Source: CAYFVR01 sp046541515 (GTDB lineage Bacteria; Desulfobacterota; Desulfobacteria; Desulfobacterales; Desulfococcaceae). Taken from it: DNA of 27,559 nt. Positions 18,453-26,669 of this stretch are shown here, in pieces. The stretch is from assembly GCA_046541515.1 (NCBI GenBank), contig JBKHDD010000047.1, forward strand, positions 1 through 27,559, given 5' to 3'. The translations under genes were made by a program, and so were the position numbers. How positions within the stretch are numbered: position 1 is the stretch's first letter; every line of letters starts with the position of its first letter. A model generated the notes under the pieces. The model saw only the letters and a program-made list of their open reading frames with translations. It made no database searches and was not told the origin of the DNA.

Positions 18453-19268
18453 TCACGGGGTGGCGTTTCCCAGAAAGGAATTTGGCCGGTCTGGAAACCA
18501 CGATTCCAAAATTTCCAACGACTCAACCAAGGAATCATACCCGAAAACCTCCAACGAAACCACGCCTTGGAAATCGTTTAGCCCCTCGGCGAAATCCGCC
18601 GCCAGCACATCGGGAAACCGGCTCAAGGGCTGGTGGTCCTTCCCGTCGGCCACGCCGTGCAGATGGATGGCGGCAATCCGTTTCCGATGGGTTTCCAGGA
18701 AAACCACCGGGTTTTCGGCCCGGAGCAACAGGTGGCCGGTATCCAGGCAGACGGAGAGGTCGAAATCTTCCACAATGGGTTGGATTCGGTCGAAGGGGCC
18801 GTCTTCCAAGGTTTCCACCGCGAGCCGGCGGGAAGGAACGCCGTTGGAAAGCAGAGATTCGAGTCCTCGGTGGGCGGTCTCTCGCCATCGCTTTTCCGTG
18901 ATCGTTTTTGGCGCGGGCAGGTGGAGAATGAAAACCGTCGGCTCCAGCGGCCCGGTGCGTTCCATGGCGGTTTGAAGCGCCCGGGCGGCGGTTTCCCATT
19001 GGTCGGGATCGGTCAGCGACCCGTCCGTGGGCAGGTGGACGTTGTAGCCGAGGCCGGCGTCCCGCCGAATTCGTTCCAGCTCCCGTATTTCCGCCTCGTC
19101 GGGAAGGCCGTTGCTTTCGAACAGCAGCAGTTCCACTTCGTCCACGGCCGGGGCCAGCATTCGGGCGTTTGCGGCCCAAGTGTCCGGCCAGATGAAGGAC
19201 GGCGCGGCCAGCCGGAAGGGGTGGCGGTTCCGGTAATTTTTTGGGAGCGGGCGGTAAGCGTCGGGCAT
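18453..19268 (-). CDS. cbiR: Cobamide-remodelling phosphodiesterase, CbiR-like (TIM barrel)
   Basis: A 271-residue protein. The ATG at 19268 is where similarity starts; upstream in-frame codons look random. The family pattern is FRLAAPSFIWPDTW, then VDEVELLLFESNGLPDEAEI, YNVHLPTDG, LDTGHLLL and HLHGVADGKDH, whose His, Glu and Asp residues would bind the metals of a xylose-isomerase-like barrel. CbiR hydrolyses the nucleotide loop of cobamides so that the lower ligand can be exchanged. It lies 118 bp upstream of the AcsE-like methyltransferase, which fits preparing the cobamide that this methyl transfer needs. Assignment is from remembered family features, so the broader sugar isomerase/epimerase family remains possible. 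Confidence 0.75.
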   Translation of the reverse strand: MPDAYRPLPKNYRNRHPFRLAAPSFIWPDTWAANARMLAPAVDEVELLLFESNGLPDEAEIRELERIRRDAGLGYNVHLPTDGSLTDPDQWETAARALQTAMERTGPLEPTVFILHLPAPKTITEKRWRETAHRGLESLLSNGVPSRRLAVETLEDGPFDRIQPIVEDFDLSVCLDTGHLLLRAENPVVFLETHRKRIAAIHLHGVADGKDHQPLSRFPDVLAADFAEGLNDFQGVVSLEVFGYDSLVESLEILESWFPDRPNSFLGNATP

Positions 19269-19344
19269 GGTTTTACTTTCGAAGGTCGCAAGTGGAGGTC
19301 GGCGAGCCCCCGTGCCTGCCATATCCGCTGCGGGAGACGCCGAA

Positions 19345-21768
19345 TCAGGCGAATTTGGAGAAAATGGTTTCGTGTCCCGCCGCAAGGGCCTCGCGGATGG
19401 CCCGGGCGAGCTGGGAGCGGACCACCGGCTTCATCAGATAGGCCCGCACCCCCGCGGCCCGGGCCTCCTCCTCGGAGACGCTTTCGCTGAAACCGGTGCA
19501 CAGGATGATCGGCAGGCCCGGCCGTTGCTCCAGCAGCGCCCGGGTGAGCTGGACTCCGTCGAGCCCGGGCATGGTCATGTCGGTGAGGACCAGGTCGAAG
19601 CGGTCGGGATTTTTCCGGAACAGATTCAGCGCGTCTTGGCTTTGGGTTCGCACCGTCACCGTGTAGCCGAGGCGGGTCAGCATTTGCTCCAACATGCCGG
19701 TGATGGGCGCTTCGTCGTCCACCACCAGAATCCGTTCGTTCCCGGTGGGCAGGGGCTGTTCCACGCCGGAGACCGGGGCGGCCTCGGAGGATATCCGGGG
19801 AAGAAAGACGTGAAAGGTGGCCCCTTTGCCCACCTCGCTGTAGACGGTGACCGTTCCCCCGCTTCGCCGGGCGATGCCGTGGACCACGGCCAGCCCAAGT
19901 CCCGTTCCCTTTCCCTGTTCCTTGGTGGTGTAGTAAGGTTCGAATATCCGTTCCAGATCGACGGGAGGGATGCCGCCGCCCGTGTCCGAGACGGTCAGGC
20001 GGACGTACCGTCCCGGCGAGAGATTCAGGTTCTCGTCGGCGTCGGAAGCGGAGATGTCCACCTCCTCCAACCCCACCCCCAGCCGGCCGCCGCCGGGCTG
20101 CATGGCGTGATAGGCGTTGGTGCAGAGGTTCATGACGATCTGATGAATTTGAGACGGATCGCCCAGCACCGCGCCGCAGTGGGCGTCGATGTGCCGGCGG
20201 ATGTCGATGCTGGAAGGAATGGAGGCTCGGAGAAGATGGAGGGCTTCCTTTAAAATGGGTTGCACTTGGAGCGGCCGGATTTCCTGTTCGGTCTGGCGGC
20301 TGAAGGCGAGGATTTGGTTGACCAGGTCCCGGGCCCGGCCGGTGGCGCGAAGAATTTCCCGAAGGTAGGCGCCCGGGCCGGAATCTTCGGTCAACTCCTC
20401 CCGGGCCATTTCGGCGTATCCCATGATGGGAAAGAGGATGTTGTTGAAATCGTGGGCGATGCCGCCGGCCAGGGTCCCGATGGATTCCATTTTCTGGGCC
20501 TGGCGGAGCTGGGCCTCCAGCCGTTTGCCGGGCGTCAGATCGGAAAATAGCAGGGCGATCCGCTCCGGGCGGGGCCGAAAGGCCACGATGTCCATATGGC
20601 GGTCCAGGGAGGGCAGATAGCTCTCGAAGCGAATGGAGCGTCCCGATTCCGAGACCTCGGCCAGCCGGTCGTGCCATTTCCCGTCCATGTCCGGAAAGGC
20701 GTCGTCCAGCATGCGTCCGGTCCACTCTTCCCGCCGCAGGCCGGACATGGTCTCGAACGCGGGATTGACCTCCAGAATCCGGTGGCCCGGCGATTTCCCG
20801 TTCTCGGCTTCGCATTGTTCCGCCAGCACGAATCCGTGCAGGATCGTGTCGAAAAGGAGCCGATATCGGTCTTCGCTTTGTCGGAGTTCCGCCTGGGCCC
20901 GGTTTCGCTGGGCGATTTCCAACGTCAGGGCGGCGTTGGCCTTTTGGAGGGCCTCGGTCCGCCGTTCCACTTCCGATTCCAGTTCCCGCCGCCAGGTTTC
21001 CTCCATCCGGCGATGGTTGCCAATGGCCGCGGCCATGATTTCCATGTGGCGGGCCAGCGCGCCCAGTTCGTCCCGGGACTGGACGGGAATGACCTCCACT
21101 TCGCCGCCTTCCGCGATGTTCGAGGCCGCCCGTTGAAGCGCCGACACCGGGCGGATCAGGGCGCGGCGGAGCACCAGGAAGATCAGGATCACCAGCGCCA
21201 GGCCGCCGACCAGCGCCGTCCCGACGGCGCCGACGCGGATGGGGTTGATGAGGGTTTCAAATTCCCGGCCGGAGACGGCGTAGAAGATCGTCCAATCCCA
21301 AGGCGGAAACCGCCGAGCGGCGTAAAAATGGGAATGTTCCGGCCCTTCGATGGCGCCGAAGGTGGGGCTGGTCCCCGGAACTTCGGCCATGGATCGGGCC
21401 ACGGGTCCCCATATCCGTTCCAATGGTTCCGCCGGAAGGGCCTGGTTGCGGAATTTCAGGCGCCCCTCCCGGTCCATGGCGAAAAGGTGACCGTTGGGGA
21501 CCAAGGAGAAATTTCGCGCCGAATCGGCCACCTGCTTTTGGTAGTCGGCCACGAAGGATTCCACCTCCGTCAGGTCGTACTGTTCCAGGAGGGCGTGCAG
21601 AGGACGGATGTTGTTGCGGACAAACAGGTCCAGCACCACCGACATGTGTTCGTAGGTGGTTTCCCGAAGCGCCCGATCCGCCACTTCCATGGCGACCAGC
21701 CCCATGGCGAGGATGGAAACCACGACCAGCGGAAGGACGGTGAAGGCGATTTTGGACTGAAGTCGCAT
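19345..21768 (-). CDS. Hybrid sensor histidine kinase (HAMP-PAS-HisKA-HATPase-REC)
   Basis: An 807-residue inner-membrane protein. Layout: transmembrane helix 8-28, periplasmic sensor 29 to about 178, transmembrane helix about 179-200, HAMP to about 255, a coiled coil with ESEVERRTEALQKAN, PAS domain (about 300-415), HisKA with phospho-accepting His439 (GGIAHDFNN), HATPase with DTGGGIPP and GKGTGLGL, then a receiver (678-807) with Asp730 (LTDMTMPG) and Lys780. The start codon abuts the stop of the upstream binding protein gene, so translation is coupled. No DNA-binding regulator is nearby; the phosphoryl group must pass to a response regulator elsewhere, or the receiver modulates the kinase. 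Confidence 0.93.
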   Translation of the reverse strand: MRLQSKIAFTVLPLVVVSILAMGLVAMEVADRALRETTYEHMSVVLDLFVRNNIRPLHALLEQYDLTEVESFVADYQKQVADSARNFSLVPNGHLFAMDREGRLKFRNQALPAEPLERIWGPVARSMAEVPGTSPTFGAIEGPEHSHFYAARRFPPWDWTIFYAVSGREFETLINPIRVGAVGTALVGGLALVILIFLVLRRALIRPVSALQRAASNIAEGGEVEVIPVQSRDELGALARHMEIMAAAIGNHRRMEETWRRELESEVERRTEALQKANAALTLEIAQRNRAQAELRQSEDRYRLLFDTILHGFVLAEQCEAENGKSPGHRILEVNPAFETMSGLRREEWTGRMLDDAFPDMDGKWHDRLAEVSESGRSIRFESYLPSLDRHMDIVAFRPRPERIALLFSDLTPGKRLEAQLRQAQKMESIGTLAGGIAHDFNNILFPIMGYAEMAREELTEDSGPGAYLREILRATGRARDLVNQILAFSRQTEQEIRPLQVQPILKEALHLLRASIPSSIDIRRHIDAHCGAVLGDPSQIHQIVMNLCTNAYHAMQPGGGRLGVGLEEVDISASDADENLNLSPGRYVRLTVSDTGGGIPPVDLERIFEPYYTTKEQGKGTGLGLAVVHGIARRSGGTVTVYSEVGKGATFHVFLPRISSEAAPVSGVEQPLPTGNERILVVDDEAPITGMLEQMLTRLGYTVTVRTQSQDALNLFRKNPDRFDLVLTDMTMPGLDGVQLTRALLEQRPGLPIILCTGFSESVSEEEARAAGVRAYLMKPVVRSQLARAIREALAAGHETIFSKFA

Positions 21769-22803
21769 CTATCGAAAAACGTCCTCTCCCGCCAGGGCAA
21801 GGATGTCCGGCGGCACGGTAATCCCAAGGTCAAGGGCCGTTCCCAGATGAACGCCCACCTTGAACAACGAGGGGGGAACGGGCGGAATGTCGCCGGGGTT
21901 CCGGCCGTTTAGAATGTCCACGGCCAGTCGGGCGGCCTCGCGACCGCTCCGCTCCGGGTCCGGCGTCATGTGTAGCAACGCGCCTTGGCGCGCGCTGTCC
22001 AGCCGGTTGCCGAAAACGATTGGTTTCGCGGAAGTTTCCAGGATTCGGCGAGTGTAGGCGGGCAGCTCGCCCAGGGGTCCCGAAGGTTCGAACCAGCCGT
22101 CCACCTGATCGTCCATCGCACGGACGGCGCTGGTCACGTCGGCCATCAAATCCCTCATGCCGTTGGGGATTTCGCGGTAGGGAACCTCCCGCCCCAAGAA
22201 AACCACGTCCCCGCGTTTGGCGGCCGCCTCTCGGAGTTTTTTTAAATCTCCCCGCGAAGAGGGATTGCCGGAATGAATGAAGCCCAATCGGATTGGCAGA
22301 GGTTCCACCGTTTGGCCGATTAGCCGCATGGCCATCTTCAGCTTGGTGTCCCGGGGCAGGGCGTGAACCATGCCGGTGACGTTGTTTCCCGCGGGGACGC
22401 CCACTTCCCGGATCAGCCCCGCGCCCACCGGGTCCGAAACGGTGAGGAAGAGTTGGGGGATTCCCGCTTCCGCCAAGATCGGAGCGGCCGCCTGGGAAGC
22501 CAGGGTGGCATTGGTGACCACCAGATCGGGCCGGAATTTCGCCAGCGCGTCCCGCAGCAGGATTTCGGCCCGTTCGCGATTCCCGTTGGCCTCCAGCCGC
22601 ACCAGTTCCGCCCCGCTCCCCGCCGGATGCCCCAAATCGCTCAATCCCCGGGCAAACCAGCGGCTGTGTTCCAGCACCACGGAAACGGGCATCGACTCCA
22701 GCAGAATCACCCGAGGCCGCCGTTCCGCGGCAGGGGAGGCCGAGACCAGCGCAAAAAGAAAGACGGTACAAAAAAGCCGGGTCCGCAGGCGGGGAAGGCG
22801 CAA
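21769..22803 (-). CDS. Periplasmic substrate-binding protein, ABC_sub_bind (DUF534) family
   Basis: A 344-residue protein from a TTG at 22803, supported by GGGAG about 8 nt upstream. Residues 1-26 form a signal peptide (basic start, hydrophobic TVFLFALVSA, cleavage near SPAA). The mature part has the two-lobed binding-protein pattern of PF04392: PRVILLES, DLVVTNATLASQAA, LFLTVSDPVGAGLI and GNNVTGMV. The ligand is unknown. No permease or ATPase is nearby; the next gene, whose start touches this stop, is a sensor kinase. The simplest reading is a ligand receptor presenting its ligand to that kinase rather than a transport protein. Confidence 0.88.
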   Translation of the reverse strand: MRLPRLRTRLFCTVFLFALVSASPAAERRPRVILLESMPVSVVLEHSRWFARGLSDLGHPAGSGAELVRLEANGNRERAEILLRDALAKFRPDLVVTNATLASQAAAPILAEAGIPQLFLTVSDPVGAGLIREVGVPAGNNVTGMVHALPRDTKLKMAMRLIGQTVEPLPIRLGFIHSGNPSSRGDLKKLREAAAKRGDVVFLGREVPYREIPNGMRDLMADVTSAVRAMDDQVDGWFEPSGPLGELPAYTRRILETSAKPIVFGNRLDSARQGALLHMTPDPERSGREAARLAVDILNGRNPGDIPPVPPSLFKVGVHLGTALDLGITVPPDILALAGEDVFR

Positions 22804-22848
22804 GGACGTGCTCCCAGTTTGTTAATCATTCACAAAATACACCCTTTC

Positions 22849-22875
22849 CTTATAGCAGGCGCTTCGTCATGTAAA
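22849..22875 (-). promoter_or_regulatory. Candidate promoter of the binding protein-kinase block
   Basis: On the minus strand TTTACA (22875-22870) is followed 15 bp later by TATAAG (22854-22849), about 45 bp before the TTG start. The boxes fit sigma-70 but the spacer is short, so confidence is low. Confidence 0.35.
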
Positions 22876-22993
22876 GAAGGGAATCGGGGTTTGCGGGTTC
22901 GGGGTTGGCGCTGGAACTTGAGCCGGATTCGCTTCGAGATGGAGAAAACGCGGCGACGGTGGAGGACTTTGGTCTTTCTGAATTGCGACAAAT

Positions 22994-23031
22994 CGAAAGG
23001 CCCGTCTGGAACCTTCCAGGCGGGCCTTTCG
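22994..23031 (-). terminator. Strong stem-loop terminator after the metal ATPase gene
   Basis: CGAAAGGCCCGTCTGGAA (22994-23011) pairs at 17 of 18 positions with 23014-23031. The stop of the ATPase gene is 30 bp before it on the minus strand, and a short T-rich run follows. It separates the metal unit from the binding protein-kinase block. Confidence 0.8.
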
Positions 23032-23060
23032 GTTGAAGCAAACGGATTGGGGAGAACCGT

Positions 23061-24953
23061 CTATGCCGCCCGATCCCCCGCGAAGGCGATGCCGGCGGAG
23101 CTGATGACCACGATGACCGACCCGACGTTGTGGACGACGGCGCCCAAAATGGGGGAAATAATTCCCGTCCCCCCGGCGATCACCGCGATCAGGTTGAAGG
23201 CCAGGCCGAAGGCGATGTTCCAGCGGATGGTGGCGAGGGTGCGGCGGCCCAGCCGGATGAGGAAGGGCAGGGTCGCGATGTCGTCGCGCATGAGGGCGAT
23301 GTCCGCCGTTTCCAGCGCGGTTTCGGTGCCCCGGGCGCCCATGGCCACCCCCACGTCCGCCGCGGCCAGGGCCGGCGCGTCGTTCACGCCGTCCCCCACG
23401 AAGAGGATGGTCCCCACCTCGCCGGAATCCCGCAATTCCCGCAGCCGGTTCAGCTTTTCCTCCGGCTTCAGCTCCGACCAGGCGTCGGTGGCGCCCACCG
23501 CCTCGGCCACCCGCCGGACCGATCGGTCATGGTCGCCGGAGAGAATGCCGACCCGGCGGACGCCCAGCGCCTTCAGCCGCCCGATGGTTTCGGCCGCGTC
23601 GGCCCGCACCGGGTCCGAAACGCCGATGACGCCGATGGTTTGGTCGTTTTCCATCACCAGCAACGGGGTGGCGCCGCGCTCCCGGATCGACTCCAAGGTT
23701 TGGGTCAACGGCGGCGAGACCGCGGCCCCGTCCAGCCCCGCGCCGCCCACCTGAATCCGGCAACCTTCCACGCAGCCGCGCACGCCCACGCCGATTTCGG
23801 TGAGCAGGTCTTCGGCGGCGGTGAGGGTGATTTTGGCGTAATGGGCGGCCTTGAGCACCGCGCGGGCCAGGGGATGGGGCGTGTTTTGCTCCACGCAGGC
23901 GGCCTGGCGCAAAACGTGATCCTCGGCCACGCCATCCGCCGGGATCACGGCGTCCACCCGGGGATCGCCGGTGGTGAGGGTGCCGGTTTTGTCGAAGAGC
24001 ACCACGTCGGCCGAAGCGGCCCGCTCCAGAAACGGTCCGCCCTTGACCAGAATGCCCGCCCGCGCGGCTCGTCCGATGGCGGCCACGGTCGCGGTGGGCG
24101 CGGCCAATATCAGGGCGCAGGGGCAACCGACGATGAGCACGGTCACCGCGCGGCTCAATTCGCCGGTGGCGGCCCAGGCGATGGCGGCGCACAGCAGAAT
24201 GGCCGGGGTGAACCATTTGGCGTAGCGGTCGATGAGGGCCACCGAGGCCGGCTTGTGGGTTTCCGCCTCGGTCACCAGCCGGATCACCCGGCCCAGGGTG
24301 GAATCGGCCCCGACCCGGGTGGCCTTCACGGTGAGCAGGCCGTTCTGGTTGAGGGTGCCGGCGAAGACCGGATCGCCCGCCGATTTCTGCACCGGGATCG
24401 CCTCGCCGGTGATGGTGGATTCGTCCACGGAGGAGACGCCCTCGGTCACTTCGGCGTCCACGGGAATCCGGTCCCCCGGCCGCACCCGCAACCGGTCGCC
24501 CTCCCGGATGTCTTCCACGGGGCGGCGTTCGTCCCCGGCGTCCCCCGCCACGATGGCCTCCTCCGGGGACAACGCAATGAGCGACCGGATGGTTCGGCGA
24601 GCCGATTCGCCCGCGGCCTCCTCGACGAGCGCACCGAGCACCATGACGAAGCTGACCACGGCGGCGCCGAGGAATTCCCCGGCGACGAGCGAGGCGATGA
24701 TGGCCAAGCTCACCAGCTCGTCCACGTTGACCTCTCGATTCATCAATCCCTGGATCGCTTCCCAGACGATGGGCAGGCCGTTGATGGCCACCGAGGCGAT
24801 CACCAGGGCGGTCCCCAACGCGGAGGGCGCCGGTTCTCCGAGATCGATCAGCCAGCCGATCAGGGCCAGCAGTCCGCCGCCGAAAACGCGAAGAATGTCC
24901 TTCCACTCAAACAGATCGCGGTAGGCCCCGGGATGGGCGAAGCGGCCGATCAC
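23061..24953 (-). CDS. Heavy-metal P1B-type ATPase without N-terminal metal-binding domain
   Basis: A 630-residue protein from a GTG at 24953 that overlaps the TGA of the upstream gene. Longer in-frame extensions are implausibly Arg-rich and cover that gene's cysteines. All core motifs are present: TGEAIP (182-187), CPC (277-279) in the transport helix, DKTGTLT with phosphorylated Asp321, TPHPLA, SGDHDRS and GDGVNDAPAL. Eight membrane helices are expected. The last helix has HNVGS where classic ZntA/CadA pumps have an Asp, so the metal is uncertain: Zn, Cd, Mn and others remain possible. No HMA domain precedes the first helix. The partner Cys-rich protein may supply metal in trans. A terminator follows the gene. 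Confidence 0.93.
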   Translation of the reverse strand: MIGRFAHPGAYRDLFEWKDILRVFGGGLLALIGWLIDLGEPAPSALGTALVIASVAINGLPIVWEAIQGLMNREVNVDELVSLAIIASLVAGEFLGAAVVSFVMVLGALVEEAAGESARRTIRSLIALSPEEAIVAGDAGDERRPVEDIREGDRLRVRPGDRIPVDAEVTEGVSSVDESTITGEAIPVQKSAGDPVFAGTLNQNGLLTVKATRVGADSTLGRVIRLVTEAETHKPASVALIDRYAKWFTPAILLCAAIAWAATGELSRAVTVLIVGCPCALILAAPTATVAAIGRAARAGILVKGGPFLERAASADVVLFDKTGTLTTGDPRVDAVIPADGVAEDHVLRQAACVEQNTPHPLARAVLKAAHYAKITLTAAEDLLTEIGVGVRGCVEGCRIQVGGAGLDGAAVSPPLTQTLESIRERGATPLLVMENDQTIGVIGVSDPVRADAAETIGRLKALGVRRVGILSGDHDRSVRRVAEAVGATDAWSELKPEEKLNRLRELRDSGEVGTILFVGDGVNDAPALAAADVGVAMGARGTETALETADIALMRDDIATLPFLIRLGRRTLATIRWNIAFGLAFNLIAVIAGGTGIISPILGAVVHNVGSVIVVISSAGIAFAGDRAA

Positions 24954-25186
24954 GAGCCGTTTTCCCGCCGGGCCATCTCGTCGGCGATCTCTCCGGCGGT
25001 TCGGTTTTGGATGTCGGCGCAGCCGCCGGATGCGAGCGATTCGCCGTTTCCTCCGACGTTCTTCGCGGCGCCGCAACCGTCGCAACCGCACCCACAGGCA
25101 TTTTTGGATCGAGTGGATCGATAAAAGCGGAGGCCCACGTAGACGGCCGCAACCAGAATGATGAGGGCAACGATGAAGTTTTGCAT
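24950..25186 (-). CDS. Small Cys-rich single-pass membrane protein (FeoB-associated type)
   Basis: A 78-residue protein. The ATG at 25186 has GGAG about 10 nt upstream; in-frame sequence before it is Pro/Arg-rich. Residues 2-20 (QNFIVALIILVAAVYVGLR) form one membrane helix, followed by basic residues and the cluster CGCGCDGCG (Cys31, 33, 35, 38), with Cys56 further on. This matches the FeoB-associated Cys-rich membrane protein type (PF12669), usually beside iron transporters. Here no feoA or feoB is present. Instead the stop overlaps the start of a P1B ATPase (GTGA), so the two are translationally coupled. A metal-donor role is inferred. Confidence 0.85.
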   Translation of the reverse strand: MQNFIVALIILVAAVYVGLRFYRSTRSKNACGCGCDGCGAAKNVGGNGESLASGGCADIQNRTAGEIADEMARRENGS

Positions 25187-25300
25187 GGGATGAAGACTCC
25201 GAAAAAGGGCCGGGCGCGGAGCTGGAGGCGTCCGGGTTTCGGGTTTGTCGAAAGCGTTCGGGGAATTCGGCCGCCGGTTGGGGCGGCCGGTTCGCATTGT

Positions 25301-25329
25301 TTGATAGCTCAAACTTTATTGAGGGTCAA
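25301..25329 (-). promoter_or_regulatory. Sigma-70-type promoter with operator-like dyads for the metal-ATPase unit
   Basis: On the minus strand TTGACC (25329-25324) and TATCAA (25306-25301) are separated by exactly 17 bp and lie about 110 nt before the Cys-rich gene. Two dyads coincide with the boxes: TTGA-N3-TCAA (25319-25329) and GTTTGA-N4-TCAAAC (25299-25314). They could bind a metal-responsive repressor. No regulator gene is adjacent. Confidence 0.55.
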
Positions 25330-25351
25330 ATGAATTTTTGGCTGGACGAAT

Positions 25352-25834
25352 CTATCCCCGCAAGCGCAGGGCGACTTCCGCCACCCGTTGCCCCAGCTTC
25401 TCGCCGTTTTCCAACGCGCCCTTGTCCGGCGCGCCCACGCAGGCGGCGCCGTAATGACCCGTGGCGGACAGCGGATCGCCGACGATCACCATGCCGTAGA
25501 TTAGAAGCGCCTGGATGATGGACATCATGGTCGTCTCCTTGCCGCCGGTGGGATCGCCCGCCGTGGCGAAGGTCGCGCCGACCTTGCCTTCCATCTTTTT
25601 TCGCACGCCCACGAAATCGTCCAGCACCTTTTTCAGCTCCGCCGCCATGGTGCCGAAATAGACCGGCGAGCCGGCCACAAGGCCGTCGCATTCTAGGAAA
25701 TCTTCCTTGGTCACGGTTTCCGGCGTTTTGGACACGGCCTCCGCGCCGTCCACCGAATCCACGCCTTTGGCCACCGCTTCCGCCAGCCGCCGGGTGTTTC
25801 CGCCGCGAGAATGATACAGCACCAGGATTTTCAT
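25352..25834 (-). CDS. Flavodoxin-fold FMN oxidoreductase, WrbA-like
   Basis: A 160-residue protein with GGAGA 8 nt before the ATG. It has a flavodoxin fold: LYHSRGGNTRRLA (5-17) is the FMN phosphate loop, and GSPVYFGTMAAELKKVLDDF and GDPTGGKETT contact the flavin in this family. By family it is an NAD(P)H:quinone reductase or electron carrier linked to oxidative stress. It is shorter than E. coli WrbA (198 residues), so substrate specificity is not assigned. It lies 165 bp upstream of the Cys-rich/ATPase unit on the same strand, but that unit has its own promoter. Confidence 0.85.
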   Translation of the reverse strand: MKILVLYHSRGGNTRRLAEAVAKGVDSVDGAEAVSKTPETVTKEDFLECDGLVAGSPVYFGTMAAELKKVLDDFVGVRKKMEGKVGATFATAGDPTGGKETTMMSIIQALLIYGMVIVGDPLSATGHYGAACVGAPDKGALENGEKLGQRVAEVALRLRG

Positions 25835-25983
25835 GTTTCGTCTCCGTTTTTCAGTACAGGTTAGGGTGAAATAAAAATTCCGACCCTTGGCCAAAAGGCC
25901 AACGATCGGGTGGTTATTCAAGTCGAGTGGGGATAAGGTTTATCCGGGACGGCGAAGATTTTGTTCTTCGTCGGGATCAGGGA

Positions 25984-26038
25984 ACCCGCAAGGGGCGCCC
26001 CTACGAATTGTCCGTGTGAAGGGGCAGCCCTTTCGGGT
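25984..26038. repeat. Hairpin repeat related to the GTAGGGGC family
   Basis: The left arm (25984-26002) starts ACCCGCAAGGGG, and the right arm (26020-26038) is its reverse complement apart from about three changes. CCCCTAC at 25998-26004 is the reverse complement of the GTAGGGG seen at 2745 and 11602. It lies in the 262-bp gap between the flavodoxin and antitoxin genes, which otherwise shows no gene. Confidence 0.6.
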
Positions 26039-26096
26039 ACTCTGGTGCAGCGAAAATTTTGGAATCAAGCTGGATATTCCGGTTGAACGGCGTCGA

Positions 26097-26411
26097 TCAA
26101 GCGGGCTCCGTGATCGGATGAATCTTTTCCAGTTCCGATGCCAGGGCCTGCTTCCGGTTCCGGATATCGATATCGGTCTGAAGGTTGATCCAAAACCGGT
26201 CGCTCATTCCGAACAATCGCGAAAGCCGCAAGGCCATATCCGTTGTGATCCGCCGCTCCCCATGGATTAAATCCGAAACCGTTTCGGCTGAAACGCGAAG
26301 GGACTCTGCGAGATCGCTGGTCGAGATGCCAAACGGAACCATAAATTCATCCTTCAGGATTTCACCGACCGTCGGGGTTGGAATCATCGATTCGTGGATT
26401 TCGCTTTCCAT
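26097..26411 (-). CDS. higA: HigA-family antitoxin (HTH-XRE), apparently without its toxin
   Basis: A 104-residue protein of the HigA/VapI type. TPTVGEILKDEFMVPFGIS, then the helix-turn-helix LAESLRVSAETVSDLIHGERRI and ALRLSRLFGMSDRFWINLQ are typical. Antitoxins of this family repress their own operon and neutralise an RelE-like HigB toxin, normally encoded just upstream. Here the upstream 258 bp holds no HigB-like frame on the minus strand. The ribosome binding site is poor (AAAGG about 15 nt away). It may be an orphan remnant or a solitary regulator. Confidence 0.85.
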   Translation of the reverse strand: MESEIHESMIPTPTVGEILKDEFMVPFGISTSDLAESLRVSAETVSDLIHGERRITTDMALRLSRLFGMSDRFWINLQTDIDIRNRKQALASELEKIHPITEPA

Positions 26412-26669
26412 ATCTGATGAAGAAGACCTTTCGTCCTATCGTATCAAAACCATTGGGACGAGTTTAGATAATAGGTTTCCCTTGGTTTCCCGTAAAGTGG
26501 AGTTTTTCAATTGCCAAAAGGGATGGGGAATTTGGGAATGGTCCGGCACCGGCGAAAAGTCCGTGTTTTGGGGGAATTTGTCTTGGAAGCCGACCTTTCC
26601 CGCTTGCCATTTCCGAGAGGCTCTGATAGCCGGTTTCCGAAAAATCGGCAAGTTGAGCGGGGTAGGTGG
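26412..26669. other. Gap between antitoxin and nucleotidyltransferase genes
   Basis: This 258-bp stretch is AT-richer than the surroundings. Short open frames cross it but resemble no family I know and have no ribosome binding site. A lost higB toxin would be expected here; no trace is recognisable. Confidence 0.4.

Noticed and set aside
19306..19320. Short CCCCGTGCCTGCC match to the hairpin repeat at 11602
   Set aside because: Only one arm is present, with no pairing partner nearby; too short to call a repeat copy.
24954..25091. Arg-rich N-terminal extension of the metal ATPase
   Set aside because: It is the off-frame reading of the Cys-rich gene; the GTG overlapping that gene's stop is a better start.
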